Origin: JAUIAI01 sp045106815
GTDB lineage: Bacteria > Pseudomonadota > Gammaproteobacteria > Burkholderiales > Burkholderiaceae_E
NCBI GenBank assembly: GCA_045106815.1
Contig: JBGCFG010000095.1
Span: forward strand, 5,348 to 69,347
Length of the DNA stretch: 64,000 nt
Reading direction: 5' to 3'
The notes under the pieces are model-generated. The model worked only from the letters and a program-made list of their open reading frames with translations. It was not told the origin of the DNA and did not search any database. Made by a program: the position numbers and the translations under genes. The stretch's first letter is position 1. The number at the start of each line of letters is the position of its first letter. Below are positions 16,192 through 24,171 of the stretch, piece by piece.

Positions 16192-17601
16192 ATGGCCGAT
16201 ATCAGACCGCAGGCGTTGAGCGGATCACGTACCCAAATAAAGACCGGCAATAGCACCCTGCTCGACCTGGCCAAGTCAGTCACTGATCCGGTCATTGCCG
16301 TGTTGTGCCTGTTCTTCTCAGCATGGGCCTGGGGTCAGGCTTTCGGCCCTGGTGAAATGGTGTTGGGGCTGATTACGTTCTCGCTGATGTATCCAGGCAG
16401 TGTGCCGTTTGCGTATCAGCAGCGAAAATTGCTCAGGCAGCTTGCTTCGCAATGGGGCTTGGTGCTCAGCCTGCTGCTTTTGTTTGGTCTCGTCGTGGAT
16501 ATGCTCCGCCTATTCGATACCAATATGCTCGCGACCTGGGTGGTTCTGACCCCCGCGGTGCAGGCTGCAGTGCACTTCCTAGTACCGGTTGCCCTGCCAA
16601 AACTCATCGCCATGCGCGGCGAGAGTACCGCCATCGTGATTGGCGCCAATGATCTGGGCCGGGCGCTCGCGAGATCACTGGCTTCTGACCCTTATTCGCA
16701 AACTCGGGTTACCGCCTTTTTTGATGACCGAGAGCTAACCCGGCTGGGCGGGGTAGTCGAGGCGCCGATCAGTGGGCGCATCGACCGAGTCGCTGATTTC
16801 GTCCGGTTTAACCATACCGATCAAATCTTTATCGCGTTACCGATGGCCTCCCAGCCGCGCATTCTCAAGCTGCTGGATGAGTTGCGCGACACCACTGCCT
16901 CAATCTACTTTGTGCCGGATATCTTCATGTACGACCTAATCCAGGCGCGGGTTGATACGGTGGTGGGCCTGCCCGTGCTGGCCGTTTGCGAAACACCGTT
17001 CCATGGCACGACTGGCATGATCAAACGTCTGTCTGACCTGCTCATTTCTTTAAGCGCGGTCATCATGCTGAGTCCACTCATGCTGCTCATCGCCCTGGCA
17101 ATCAAAATCAATATGCCTGGGCCTGTGCTGTTTAGACAACGACGCTATGGCCTTGATGGTCGAGAGATCATTGTCTGGAAGTTCCGCTCGATGAAGGTTG
17201 CCGAGGATGGTGCTGAAGTCAAACAAGCCACCAAGGATGATGACCGCATCACACCGCTTGGCAGGTTCCTTCGCAGAACCTCACTTGATGAATTGCCACA
17301 GTTTTTTAATGTGCTGAGTGGTCAAATGAGTGTCGTTGGGCCGCGGCCTCATGCCGTCGTCCACAACGAGACCTATCGGAAACTGATCAAGGGCTACATG
17401 ATCCGGCACAAAGTCAAGCCGGGCATCACCGGGCTAGCCCAGGTGAACGGTGCCCGGGGCGAGACTGAAACTGTAGATAAAATGGAACGCCGTATCCGTT
17501 ACGACCTGAAATATCTTCGTGACTGGTCATTGCGGCTGGATCTCATCATTATCTGGAAAACTGTCTGGCAGGCGTTTGGGCGAGACCCAAATGCGTATTA
17601 A
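16192..17601 (+). CDS. Undecaprenyl-phosphate sugar phosphotransferase, EpsB/WcaJ type (copy 1)
   Basis: 469 residues. About four N-terminal membrane helices, a Rossmann-like CoA-binding-type middle region (IVIGANDLGRALARSL, then FFDDREL) and a C-terminal bacterial sugar transferase domain are visible. The catalytic domain has the expected FRQRRYGLDG, KFRSM, RTSLDELPQFFNVL and SVVGPRPHA motifs. The enzyme would load the first hexose-1-phosphate onto undecaprenyl phosphate in the inner membrane, starting exopolysaccharide synthesis. A paralogue of nearly identical length is at 53604-55001. It is divergent from epsL-epsE across a 190-base spacer that probably holds both promoters. Confidence 0.92.
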   Translation: MADIRPQALSGSRTQIKTGNSTLLDLAKSVTDPVIAVLCLFFSAWAWGQAFGPGEMVLGLITFSLMYPGSVPFAYQQRKLLRQLASQWGLVLSLLLLFGLVVDMLRLFDTNMLATWVVLTPAVQAAVHFLVPVALPKLIAMRGESTAIVIGANDLGRALARSLASDPYSQTRVTAFFDDRELTRLGGVVEAPISGRIDRVADFVRFNHTDQIFIALPMASQPRILKLLDELRDTTASIYFVPDIFMYDLIQARVDTVVGLPVLAVCETPFHGTTGMIKRLSDLLISLSAVIMLSPLMLLIALAIKINMPGPVLFRQRRYGLDGREIIVWKFRSMKVAEDGAEVKQATKDDDRITPLGRFLRRTSLDELPQFFNVLSGQMSVVGPRPHAVVHNETYRKLIKGYMIRHKVKPGITGLAQVNGARGETETVDKMERRIRYDLKYLRDWSLRLDLIIIWKTVWQAFGRDPNAY

Positions 17602-17644
17602 CCGCGCAAACGTCCTGACGGCTAGCACTGCGACAACATTGGCG

Positions 17645-17673
17645 TGACCCGTTTGTGAGGGTCAATCTGACCC
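17645..17673. promoter_or_regulatory. Possible operator: inverted repeat plus third half-site
   Basis: TGACCC (17645-17650), eight bases, GGGTCA (17659-17664), then TGACCC again (17668-17673), 55 bases before the adhesin start. The spacing looks like a dimer site with an extra half-site. The binding protein is unknown. Confidence 0.35.
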
Positions 17674-17727
17674 GAACAATACCGAGCGACGGAATCAACC
17701 GCGCCGGGCTTAGGAGGAATAAAGCAC

Positions 17728-20700
17728 ATGGCCATCTTTCTTGAGGTCATCGACGCGGCCGGCAACATTACCCGCCTCCCGGTGGAAAACGGCCGAATCG
17801 ATGTGGCCGCCCAGCCTGGCACGATCTATCGGGTGGTCGATGAGAATGGTGGCCCGATCGGGTCAGGTCCCCGCGTGCTGCGAGTGGATGACGATATCGT
17901 CATCACCGACCTGCCCGCTGGTGAAGTCGTGGGTCTAACCGACTTCTTCAGTGCCTGCACCCCAACTCAGCCTTGCACGCTCTCATTGCAGGAGATAGGC
18001 GGCAGCGCAGGCGAAACTGTCACACCTGCCTCGGAGCCAGTTGCTGCGCTTCAGGAAGGCGGCTTTCTAATGAACCGCCTGGCGGTGGAGTCAGAATCCC
18101 TGGCCCCCATTGAGTCCGGTGGCGGCTTAGGCTGGAAACCGATTGCCGCTGGTGTGGGTGCGCTGGCCGTGCTTGGCGCTGCCGGCGGCGGTGGCGGGGG
18201 CGGTGGTGGCGATTCAGTGCCTCCCGTGGCACCGAGCCTGAAATCAAACAGCGTTAACAGTCCGACACCGGTCCTGGAGGGGCTTGCCGAACCCAACTCA
18301 CGGGTCACCGTAGCCATCAATCTGGGCGGCACCGGCGCCGAAGTCCGTTATGCGGCAACTGCAGACGCGGAAGGAAACTGGTCTGTTGACCTGGCCAATG
18401 ACGCCCCGATTGCGGGTGCACTACCAGACGCGGGCCTACCAACTGACGCCGCCTCACCGATCACCCTGACTGCCATCGACCCGGCCGGCAATACAAGTGC
18501 GGGTGAGACGGTATCGGTCGTGGTGGATACTACGCCGCCAGTCGCAGTTGCCTCCATCACAGGCCTTGTTGATGACGTGGCACCAGCGACCTCCACATTG
18601 ACTGACGATGGTGCGAGTAACGATACGCAACCCACCGTCACGGGCACTCTCAGCGCGCCACTGGAAGTGGGCGATTTTGTGGCCATCTCGCGCGATGGAA
18701 CCGTTGTTGGTCAGGCCGATGTAACCGGGACGACTTTTACATTTGACGATGGTCCGCTGCCCGAAGGATCGGTTCGCTACACCGCCCAGGTCAGCGATGC
18801 GGCCGGCAACACGACGGCTGCCAGTAGCCCGTTTCTGTTGACCGTCGATACAACAGCCCCCGCCGCGCCAGTGATTACCGGCCCCAATGCAAACAGCGTC
18901 ATCACTGCCGCGATTGCGAGCTCCGGCGTCACCGTTAGCGGGACCGCTGACGCAACGGATGCAAGCACCGTGGTGATTGCATTTGGCACGGTGACCCGGG
19001 AAGCCAACGTTGCAGCCAACGGCACCTGGTCTACGACCTTCACGAGCGGACAATTGCCCGCCGATGGCGCGCAAACGATCGTCGTGCGAGCCGTTGATGA
19101 GGCTGGTAACGTGAGCGATGGCGCCGCGTCTCGAGCCGTTACGCTCGACCGGACGCTGCCAACGCCAACCTTCGATACTGATGGCGCAGCGGTCACGAAT
19201 GATCCGTTCGTTGTGACCATCACGTTCAGCGAAGCGGTGACTGGCTTCACCGCCGCCGATGTGGCGGTATCGGGTGGTACTGCGAGCAATTTTTCCGGCA
19301 GCGGGACGACCTATCAGCTCACGGTGACACCCACTGCCAATGCTGAGGGCAATGCTGTTGTCTCGATCGCGCAAGGCGCCGGGCAGGACTCCGCTGGTAA
19401 TCCGAGCGATGCGGGCAGTGTGTCACGGCCGGTCGATACCGCCGGTCCCTCACTCAACATCACCGATAGCGCCACGGGCACGGCGACAGGCCCGTTCAAC
19501 TTTATCTTTACGTTCGATGAGGCAGTCAGCGGCTTTGCGGCTAATGACATCACCATCACCGGCGGCACCGCTGGCACCTTTACCCGCGTCAACGCCTCGA
19601 CCTATCAGCTCGCAGTAACACCGGGAAGCGGTGCTTCTGGCACTGTGACCGCCACGGTCGCCAATGGCGCAGCGGTAGATGCAGCCGGCAATCAGTCTAC
19701 CGGCGACACCGCGTCACAGCCCTTTGTCAATGACGTGACCGATCCGCAGCTCACGATTTCCGATACGACCCCGGCTGCCACTGCGACCGGGCCTGTTGTC
19801 TTCCGGTTTTCGTTCAACGAGGACGTGACTGGTTTCACCGCCGCTGATATTGACGTTAGCGGTGTCCCCGCTTCTGCTGTTGGGCCGCTGTCAGCAGTAA
19901 CCGGCTCAAGAGTCTTCGAACTAACCGTGACACCGGCAGAGAATACTGACGGCACCATCACGGTTGAAGTAGACGATGGCGTGGCGCAGGACGCGGCCGG
20001 CAACACCAGCGTTACCACGAACCCTGGTAACTCTGCGACCCAGGCCTTTGATACAGATCAGTTACCCACCCTAGCGATCACCACCGATGCGCCCGCGACG
20101 GTGCCCGCGCGCCTGCCGTTCGAGGTGACGTTTACCTTCAGCGAGCCAGTCACCGGATTCACCGCCGCAGACGTTACCGTGACCAACGGCGCTTTAAGCG
20201 GATTTTCAGGCTCTGGAGAGGACTACACAGCGACGATTACGCCGACTGACAATACCGAGGGCAATATCGGCATTTCGGTTAGAAACAATGCGGCGATTGA
20301 CGGACAGGGCAACCGCACCAATGCGACGACTGGCCCTACCATTGCCTATGACCGCGAAGACCCCGTTCTGACCATCACAGATACAACCAACGCGAATGAC
20401 ACGGTCACTTTTACGTTCACTTTCAGCGAAGCAGTCACCGGCTTTACCGCCGCAGACGTCGTTGTGACTTCCACGGAAGGCACGCCAACAACCGGGCCGC
20501 TAACAACAGTCGGATCAAGTGGGGCGGTGTATCGCATGGTTGTCGCTCCACCGGATGGAGAGACGGGAGACTTGACCGTTTCGGTTGCCGCTGGTGCCGC
20601 ACAGGACGCAGCCGGCAACAATAGCGGTGCAGCCACCGAAGATGAACCCTTCGATACCAGCAACGGCAACATCAACCTGCAAGCAACGGCGAACAATGTA

Positions 20701-20877
20701 TTGACACCCGGCGATTTGCTCAACACCGAAAACGATGTGTTCTCAGTGAATGCCGAACCCTCGCAAAGCGCTGGTCAGCCAGGACAGGACGAGGCGGCAA
20801 ACAGCGTATCCAGTGCATCGGTTAGCGCGATGAATAATTCCCTGCTGCCCGAGAACACTCCCGCAAACCTGGTCTAA
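17728..20877 (+). CDS. Large Ig-repeat surface protein, BapA-like N-terminus (probable T1SS substrate 1)
   Basis: 1049 residues with no classical signal peptide. The N-terminal module (about 1-130) resembles the prefix region of BapA/Bap-type adhesins and has a cysteine pair C77/C83 in DFFSACTPTQPC. A hydrophobic stretch (GWKPIAAGVGALAVLGAA) runs into a nine-glycine linker near residue 152. After it come about three generic bacterial Ig-like domains with TDPAGN-type ends, then five domains carrying FSEAVTGFTAADV-type motifs. The C-terminal ~70 residues are low complexity. Translation starts at ATG 17728 after AGGAGG. TolC, ABC and HlyD genes downstream make type I secretion likely. A role in adhesion or biofilm is inferred. 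Confidence 0.85.
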   Translation: MAIFLEVIDAAGNITRLPVENGRIDVAAQPGTIYRVVDENGGPIGSGPRVLRVDDDIVITDLPAGEVVGLTDFFSACTPTQPCTLSLQEIGGSAGETVTPASEPVAALQEGGFLMNRLAVESESLAPIESGGGLGWKPIAAGVGALAVLGAAGGGGGGGGGDSVPPVAPSLKSNSVNSPTPVLEGLAEPNSRVTVAINLGGTGAEVRYAATADAEGNWSVDLANDAPIAGALPDAGLPTDAASPITLTAIDPAGNTSAGETVSVVVDTTPPVAVASITGLVDDVAPATSTLTDDGASNDTQPTVTGTLSAPLEVGDFVAISRDGTVVGQADVTGTTFTFDDGPLPEGSVRYTAQVSDAAGNTTAASSPFLLTVDTTAPAAPVITGPNANSVITAAIASSGVTVSGTADATDASTVVIAFGTVTREANVAANGTWSTTFTSGQLPADGAQTIVVRAVDEAGNVSDGAASRAVTLDRTLPTPTFDTDGAAVTNDPFVVTITFSEAVTGFTAADVAVSGGTASNFSGSGTTYQLTVTPTANAEGNAVVSIAQGAGQDSAGNPSDAGSVSRPVDTAGPSLNITDSATGTATGPFNFIFTFDEAVSGFAANDITITGGTAGTFTRVNASTYQLAVTPGSGASGTVTATVANGAAVDAAGNQSTGDTASQPFVNDVTDPQLTISDTTPAATATGPVVFRFSFNEDVTGFTAADIDVSGVPASAVGPLSAVTGSRVFELTVTPAENTDGTITVEVDDGVAQDAAGNTSVTTNPGNSATQAFDTDQLPTLAITTDAPATVPARLPFEVTFTFSEPVTGFTAADVTVTNGALSGFSGSGEDYTATITPTDNTEGNIGISVRNNAAIDGQGNRTNATTGPTIAYDREDPVLTITDTTNANDTVTFTFTFSEAVTGFTAADVVVTSTEGTPTTGPLTTVGSSGAVYRMVVAPPDGETGDLTVSVAAGAAQDAAGNNSGAATEDEPFDTSNGNINLQATANNVLTPGDLLNTENDVFSVNAEPSQSAGQPGQDEAANSVSSASVSAMNNSLLPENTPANLV
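19190..20660 (+). repeat. Five tandem ~300-bp Ig-like domain repeats
   Basis: Within the first adhesin gene, five successive domains share the core FxFxEAVTGFTAADV and a closing VAxGAAxDAAGN segment, spaced about 300 bases apart (cores near 19210, 19500, 19805, 20130 and 20410). DNA identity between units is moderate, so they look diverged rather than freshly amplified. The fold resembles the Big_12-type bacterial Ig family. Confidence 0.75.
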
Positions 20878-20909
20878 ACCGCAGCCAAGCCGAATGACAG
20901 AGTCAGTAA

Positions 20910-20927
20910 CCAAGCGTCACAGCTTGG
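20910..20927. other. Small intergenic hairpin between the two adhesin genes
   Basis: CCAAGC, six bases, GCTTGG gives a perfect six-pair stem 33 bases after the first adhesin stop. No T-tract follows, so it is at best a weak attenuator or RNA-stabilising stem. Confidence 0.3.
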
Positions 20928-20996
20928 ATACGACACTCCCTACAGGACAAGCCAGCGGCACAGTAGGATTTGGAGGTCACCACTCATCCGAATCCT

Positions 20997-22784
20997 ATGG
21001 CTATCATCCTGCAGGTCATCAGCCCGGCTGGCGAAATTGAAGAAGTCATCCTTGAAGCCTTACGCTCGCAAGTTGAAGCGCAACCAGGATTTAGTTACCA
21101 ACTAAGCGGCAACGGCACGGAGCCTGCGCCCGAAGTTGTGCGAGTCAGTGGCGACTTAATCATCAAAGATTTACCGCAAGGCCGCGAACTCGTGCTGGCT
21201 GATTTCTTTCAAGCGTGTACGCCGGAAGACGTCTGTACCGCTGCGCTGAGTGAATTCGTCGGCGCAAACAATGTCGCGATCACGCCGCTGACACAACCCA
21301 TAGCGGCCAACACCGATGGCAGCTTTATGATGTTCGCTGCCAAAAGCGAGATCGCTCAAGTAGAGCCGTCTCGCGATGACTCACCTGCCCTGGACTGGAA
21401 ACCCATTGCCGCGCTTGGCGGGGGTCTCCTCGTGTTGGGGGCAGGCCTGAGCGGCGGTGGGGGTGGTGGGGATAGTGAGGCGCCAGATGCGCCCAGCGTG
21501 ACGAATCCCGTCACCAACAACACGCGGCCAACCTTCACTGGTACGGCAGAACCTGGCAGCAATGTCGCGCTCACGATTCTGGTGGGTGGATCAGGGGAAC
21601 GGGTTACCTACAACACACGCGCTGACGCAAACGGACAGTGGACGATTGATACCGCCACCCAGACGCCCACAGCCGGATCACTGCCACCTGATGGTTTGCC
21701 AACGGATGGCAGCTCTACGATCAATGCGGTCGCAACTGACCCTGCGGGGAACGTCAGCAACTCCACAGTGACTGAGGTGGTGCTCGACATCACGCCACCA
21801 GGCACACCAACGCTCAACATCTCGGGCGAACTAGACGGACCGGGCAGTCGGTTAGTGGTGAATCAGGCCGAGGCGGCTGATGGCATCGTACTCACTGGCA
21901 CCGCTGAGGCGGGTAGTCAGGTCACCATTCAACTGACCGACACCAATGGCTTTGCAAGTACCGAGCAGGTCACGACTGGCACCAATGGCAGCTGGCGTCT
22001 GCCAGTCGCCGCTGGCGCTCTCCCCGATCAGGACGGCAGCCTGGGGATTACCGTGACTGCGACTGACCCGGCTGGCAACGACAGCGAGGCCAGTACAACT
22101 TCCGTCTTGCTCGATCGTACGATTACCGATGCCACCCCGACCATCACGAGCGTGACCGACAATCGCGCCCCGATCAGCCAAACGCTTGGTAACGGCAACA
22201 CCACTAATGACACAACACCCACCATCACCGGCACGATTGCCGGCGGACTCGCTGTCGATGAAAGCCTGGAGGTTAGTCGCAATGGCACCGTAGTTGGTAC
22301 GGCAACTGTTGAGGACGGGCTTTTTCGCTTCACTGATAACGTCACTGAAAACGGTCAGTTGCGCTATGAAACACAGGTGGTCGACACCTCAGAAAATGTT
22401 GGCAACACGGGCAACAGTTTCGTGATCACCCTAGACACGATTGCCCCGGCCCAGGACATTGTCATCACCGAAGTGCGCTCCGGCACGGTCGTGTTTGAGG
22501 ACGGCGATTCCACCGATGGCAGCCCCTTTACCATGACGTTGGTGCTCTCGGATGAGCTGGCCAGCAATGAAAGCGTTCAGTTGGTCCGCACCATCGGCAG
22601 TACCCGTGAAATTATCGGCGCCGGGACATCCGATGACGCTTTGGGCGCCGCTGGCCGCGTGTTCGAATTTGCCGACGCCGGCACTCGTGGCAGAACGGTC
22701 ACCTATGAGGCCCGCGTCGCTGATTCGGCCGGCCAAATCAGCCCCAGCAGTGACCCATTCACCCTGTCCATCGATGCCCTCTAG
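20997..22784 (+). CDS. Second Ig-repeat surface protein with the same N-terminal module (probable T1SS substrate 2)
   Basis: 595 residues. The first ~160 residues parallel the preceding protein: MAIILQVISPAG start, DFFQACTPEDVC cysteine pair (C74/C80), LDWKPIAALGGGLLVLGAGL hydrophobic segment and a poly-glycine linker. About four Ig-like domains follow (EPGSNVALTI, NNTRPTFTGT, DPAGN ends), without the FSEAVTGFTAADV type. The protein stops right at the end of an Ig domain (DPFTLSIDAL), with no C-terminal tail. ATG 20997 was chosen by homology to the first protein; a GGAGG lies 20 bases upstream, which is too far, and a TTG frame start at 20970 is the alternative. The pair may have arisen by duplication. 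Confidence 0.8.
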   Translation: MAIILQVISPAGEIEEVILEALRSQVEAQPGFSYQLSGNGTEPAPEVVRVSGDLIIKDLPQGRELVLADFFQACTPEDVCTAALSEFVGANNVAITPLTQPIAANTDGSFMMFAAKSEIAQVEPSRDDSPALDWKPIAALGGGLLVLGAGLSGGGGGGDSEAPDAPSVTNPVTNNTRPTFTGTAEPGSNVALTILVGGSGERVTYNTRADANGQWTIDTATQTPTAGSLPPDGLPTDGSSTINAVATDPAGNVSNSTVTEVVLDITPPGTPTLNISGELDGPGSRLVVNQAEAADGIVLTGTAEAGSQVTIQLTDTNGFASTEQVTTGTNGSWRLPVAAGALPDQDGSLGITVTATDPAGNDSEASTTSVLLDRTITDATPTITSVTDNRAPISQTLGNGNTTNDTTPTITGTIAGGLAVDESLEVSRNGTVVGTATVEDGLFRFTDNVTENGQLRYETQVVDTSENVGNTGNSFVITLDTIAPAQDIVITEVRSGTVVFEDGDSTDGSPFTMTLVLSDELASNESVQLVRTIGSTREIIGAGTSDDALGAAGRVFEFADAGTRGRTVTYEARVADSAGQISPSSDPFTLSIDAL

Positions 22785-22851
22785 CGATATCAGGGCAAAT
22801 AGCAGACATATCACACGAGTCGTTTGAGCCAAGCGCCTACAATCAGGGCCG

Positions 22852-24171
22852 ATGCTCAGAGAACACCGTCTTTCCACGCTAAGCGTGCCCTTTCGCGCTC
22901 GATTGTCTGGCGCCAGTCAAACACTGGCGCTGTGCCTGATCTTGTTTGGCTTACCAGCAATCGTTCAGGCACAGGTCACTACGGACACTACCCGATTGGC
23001 ACAGCGCCCGGCTGCGGCCGCTATTCCACTGGCGGAGATGGTCAACTACGCCATCGTCAACTATCCGGCGATTGCGATTGCGCGGTCAGCAAGGAACGTC
23101 GCTAAGTTTGGCATCCAGCAGGCGCGCAGCAAACACTATCCGACAGTGTCTGTTTCGGGCGCCCGGAGACTCGATGGTGACGTCACAGGCTCGCTGGGGC
23201 CACGGCTCAATCTGAATCTGTATGCCTCGGGTGCAATCAATGCGGAAATTGATCGCGAAAAATGGCGCGAGAAATCACTCGCGAGTACGGAAATTGAGCG
23301 GCGCGAAGATGTTGCGTTTGAAGTGGTGCAGGCGTATTTCCGGCTCGTGGGCGCAATCCGCCTGCGTGACACCACGCAACGCAGCCTTGATAGGCATCTG
23401 GATCTGGTCGCGGACTTTCAAGAGATCGCACGGCTGGACCGAGGACGTCGGTTCGATTTAATACAGGCGCAGGCGCGCGCCGAGCAGGTGAGGTTTCAGC
23501 TAGCCGAAAGAAAGACCGAAATCGCGCTCGCGATTGAGGGACTCGCTCGCTACTATCCGCTGCCCTTCGACGCAGAAAACCTGCCGGCGCCAACCAGACT
23601 CGATGATCCCAATCCAATCAACACGGCCCGCCAATTGTCGCTTGCCAATCAACATCCCACCGTTCTGGCCGCAGAGCGACAACTGTTCGCCGCGCGGGCC
23701 AACCTGCGGGTCGCTCGCGGCAATCGCGGACCACGGGTTGATGTTGAATCGCAAACCGGTGGCAACCGTTTTTCACAGTTGACCCTCAGTTGGCCTGCGT
23801 TTGATCTGGCCGCCTCAGCGGCTCAGGATTCAGCCGACGCGGCGTTGATTGGTGCCCAGGCTGAAGTCGATGAACAGCGGTCGATCATTCTGGAAACCCA
23901 GCGCGTCGCGCGTGCCAGCTGGCGCACAGCCAATGAACGTGAAGCCATTGCGACCAATCAGATCGGCATTGCCGAATCACTGGTTGAGGTTTACCGTGAG
24001 CAATTTGGGATTGGCAGGCGTAACCTGCTCGATCTACTCAATGCCTATAGCGAACTTGCCAATGCGGAAGCAGCCGCGGTGATTAGCCAAACTGATGCCG
24101 GTTTGGCCCGTCACCAGATTGAATATGCTGCCGGCAGGCTAACGCTGGCCTTTGTGAGCAAAGTGCCATGA
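22852..24171 (+). CDS. TolC-family outer-membrane efflux protein of type I secretion
   Basis: 439 residues with a signal peptide (LALCLILFGLPAIVQAQ). The body is the duplicated coiled-coil/beta-strand TolC fold: long helices such as RSLDRHLDLVADFQEIARLDRGRRFDLIQAQARAEQ and a second copy near QFGIGRRNLLDLLNAYSELANAE. The RGRRFDLIQAQAR and GRRNLLDLLNAYSE motifs are typical of TolC proteins in LapE/AggA-type adhesin export systems. It forms the outer-membrane channel for the adjacent Ig-repeat proteins. The stop overlaps the ABC gene start by four bases (ATGA). Confidence 0.92.
   Translation: MLREHRLSTLSVPFRARLSGASQTLALCLILFGLPAIVQAQVTTDTTRLAQRPAAAAIPLAEMVNYAIVNYPAIAIARSARNVAKFGIQQARSKHYPTVSVSGARRLDGDVTGSLGPRLNLNLYASGAINAEIDREKWREKSLASTEIERREDVAFEVVQAYFRLVGAIRLRDTTQRSLDRHLDLVADFQEIARLDRGRRFDLIQAQARAEQVRFQLAERKTEIALAIEGLARYYPLPFDAENLPAPTRLDDPNPINTARQLSLANQHPTVLAAERQLFAARANLRVARGNRGPRVDVESQTGGNRFSQLTLSWPAFDLAASAAQDSADAALIGAQAEVDEQRSIILETQRVARASWRTANEREAIATNQIGIAESLVEVYREQFGIGRRNLLDLLNAYSELANAEAAAVISQTDAGLARHQIEYAAGRLTLAFVSKVP

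Noticed and set aside
18454..19374. 306-codon open frame on the minus strand opposite the first adhesin
   Set aside because: It lies wholly inside a well-supported coding gene, and its composition reflects the antisense of GC-rich Ig repeats. No motif or ribosome site supports it.
19190..20660. Ig-domain tandem repeats considered as a CRISPR or phase-variable repeat array
   Set aside because: Units are ~300 bases, diverged at DNA level and in frame with protein domain boundaries, so they are ordinary domain repeats.
20910..20927. Hairpin after the first adhesin considered as a terminator
   Set aside because: No T-tract follows the stem, so intrinsic termination is unlikely.
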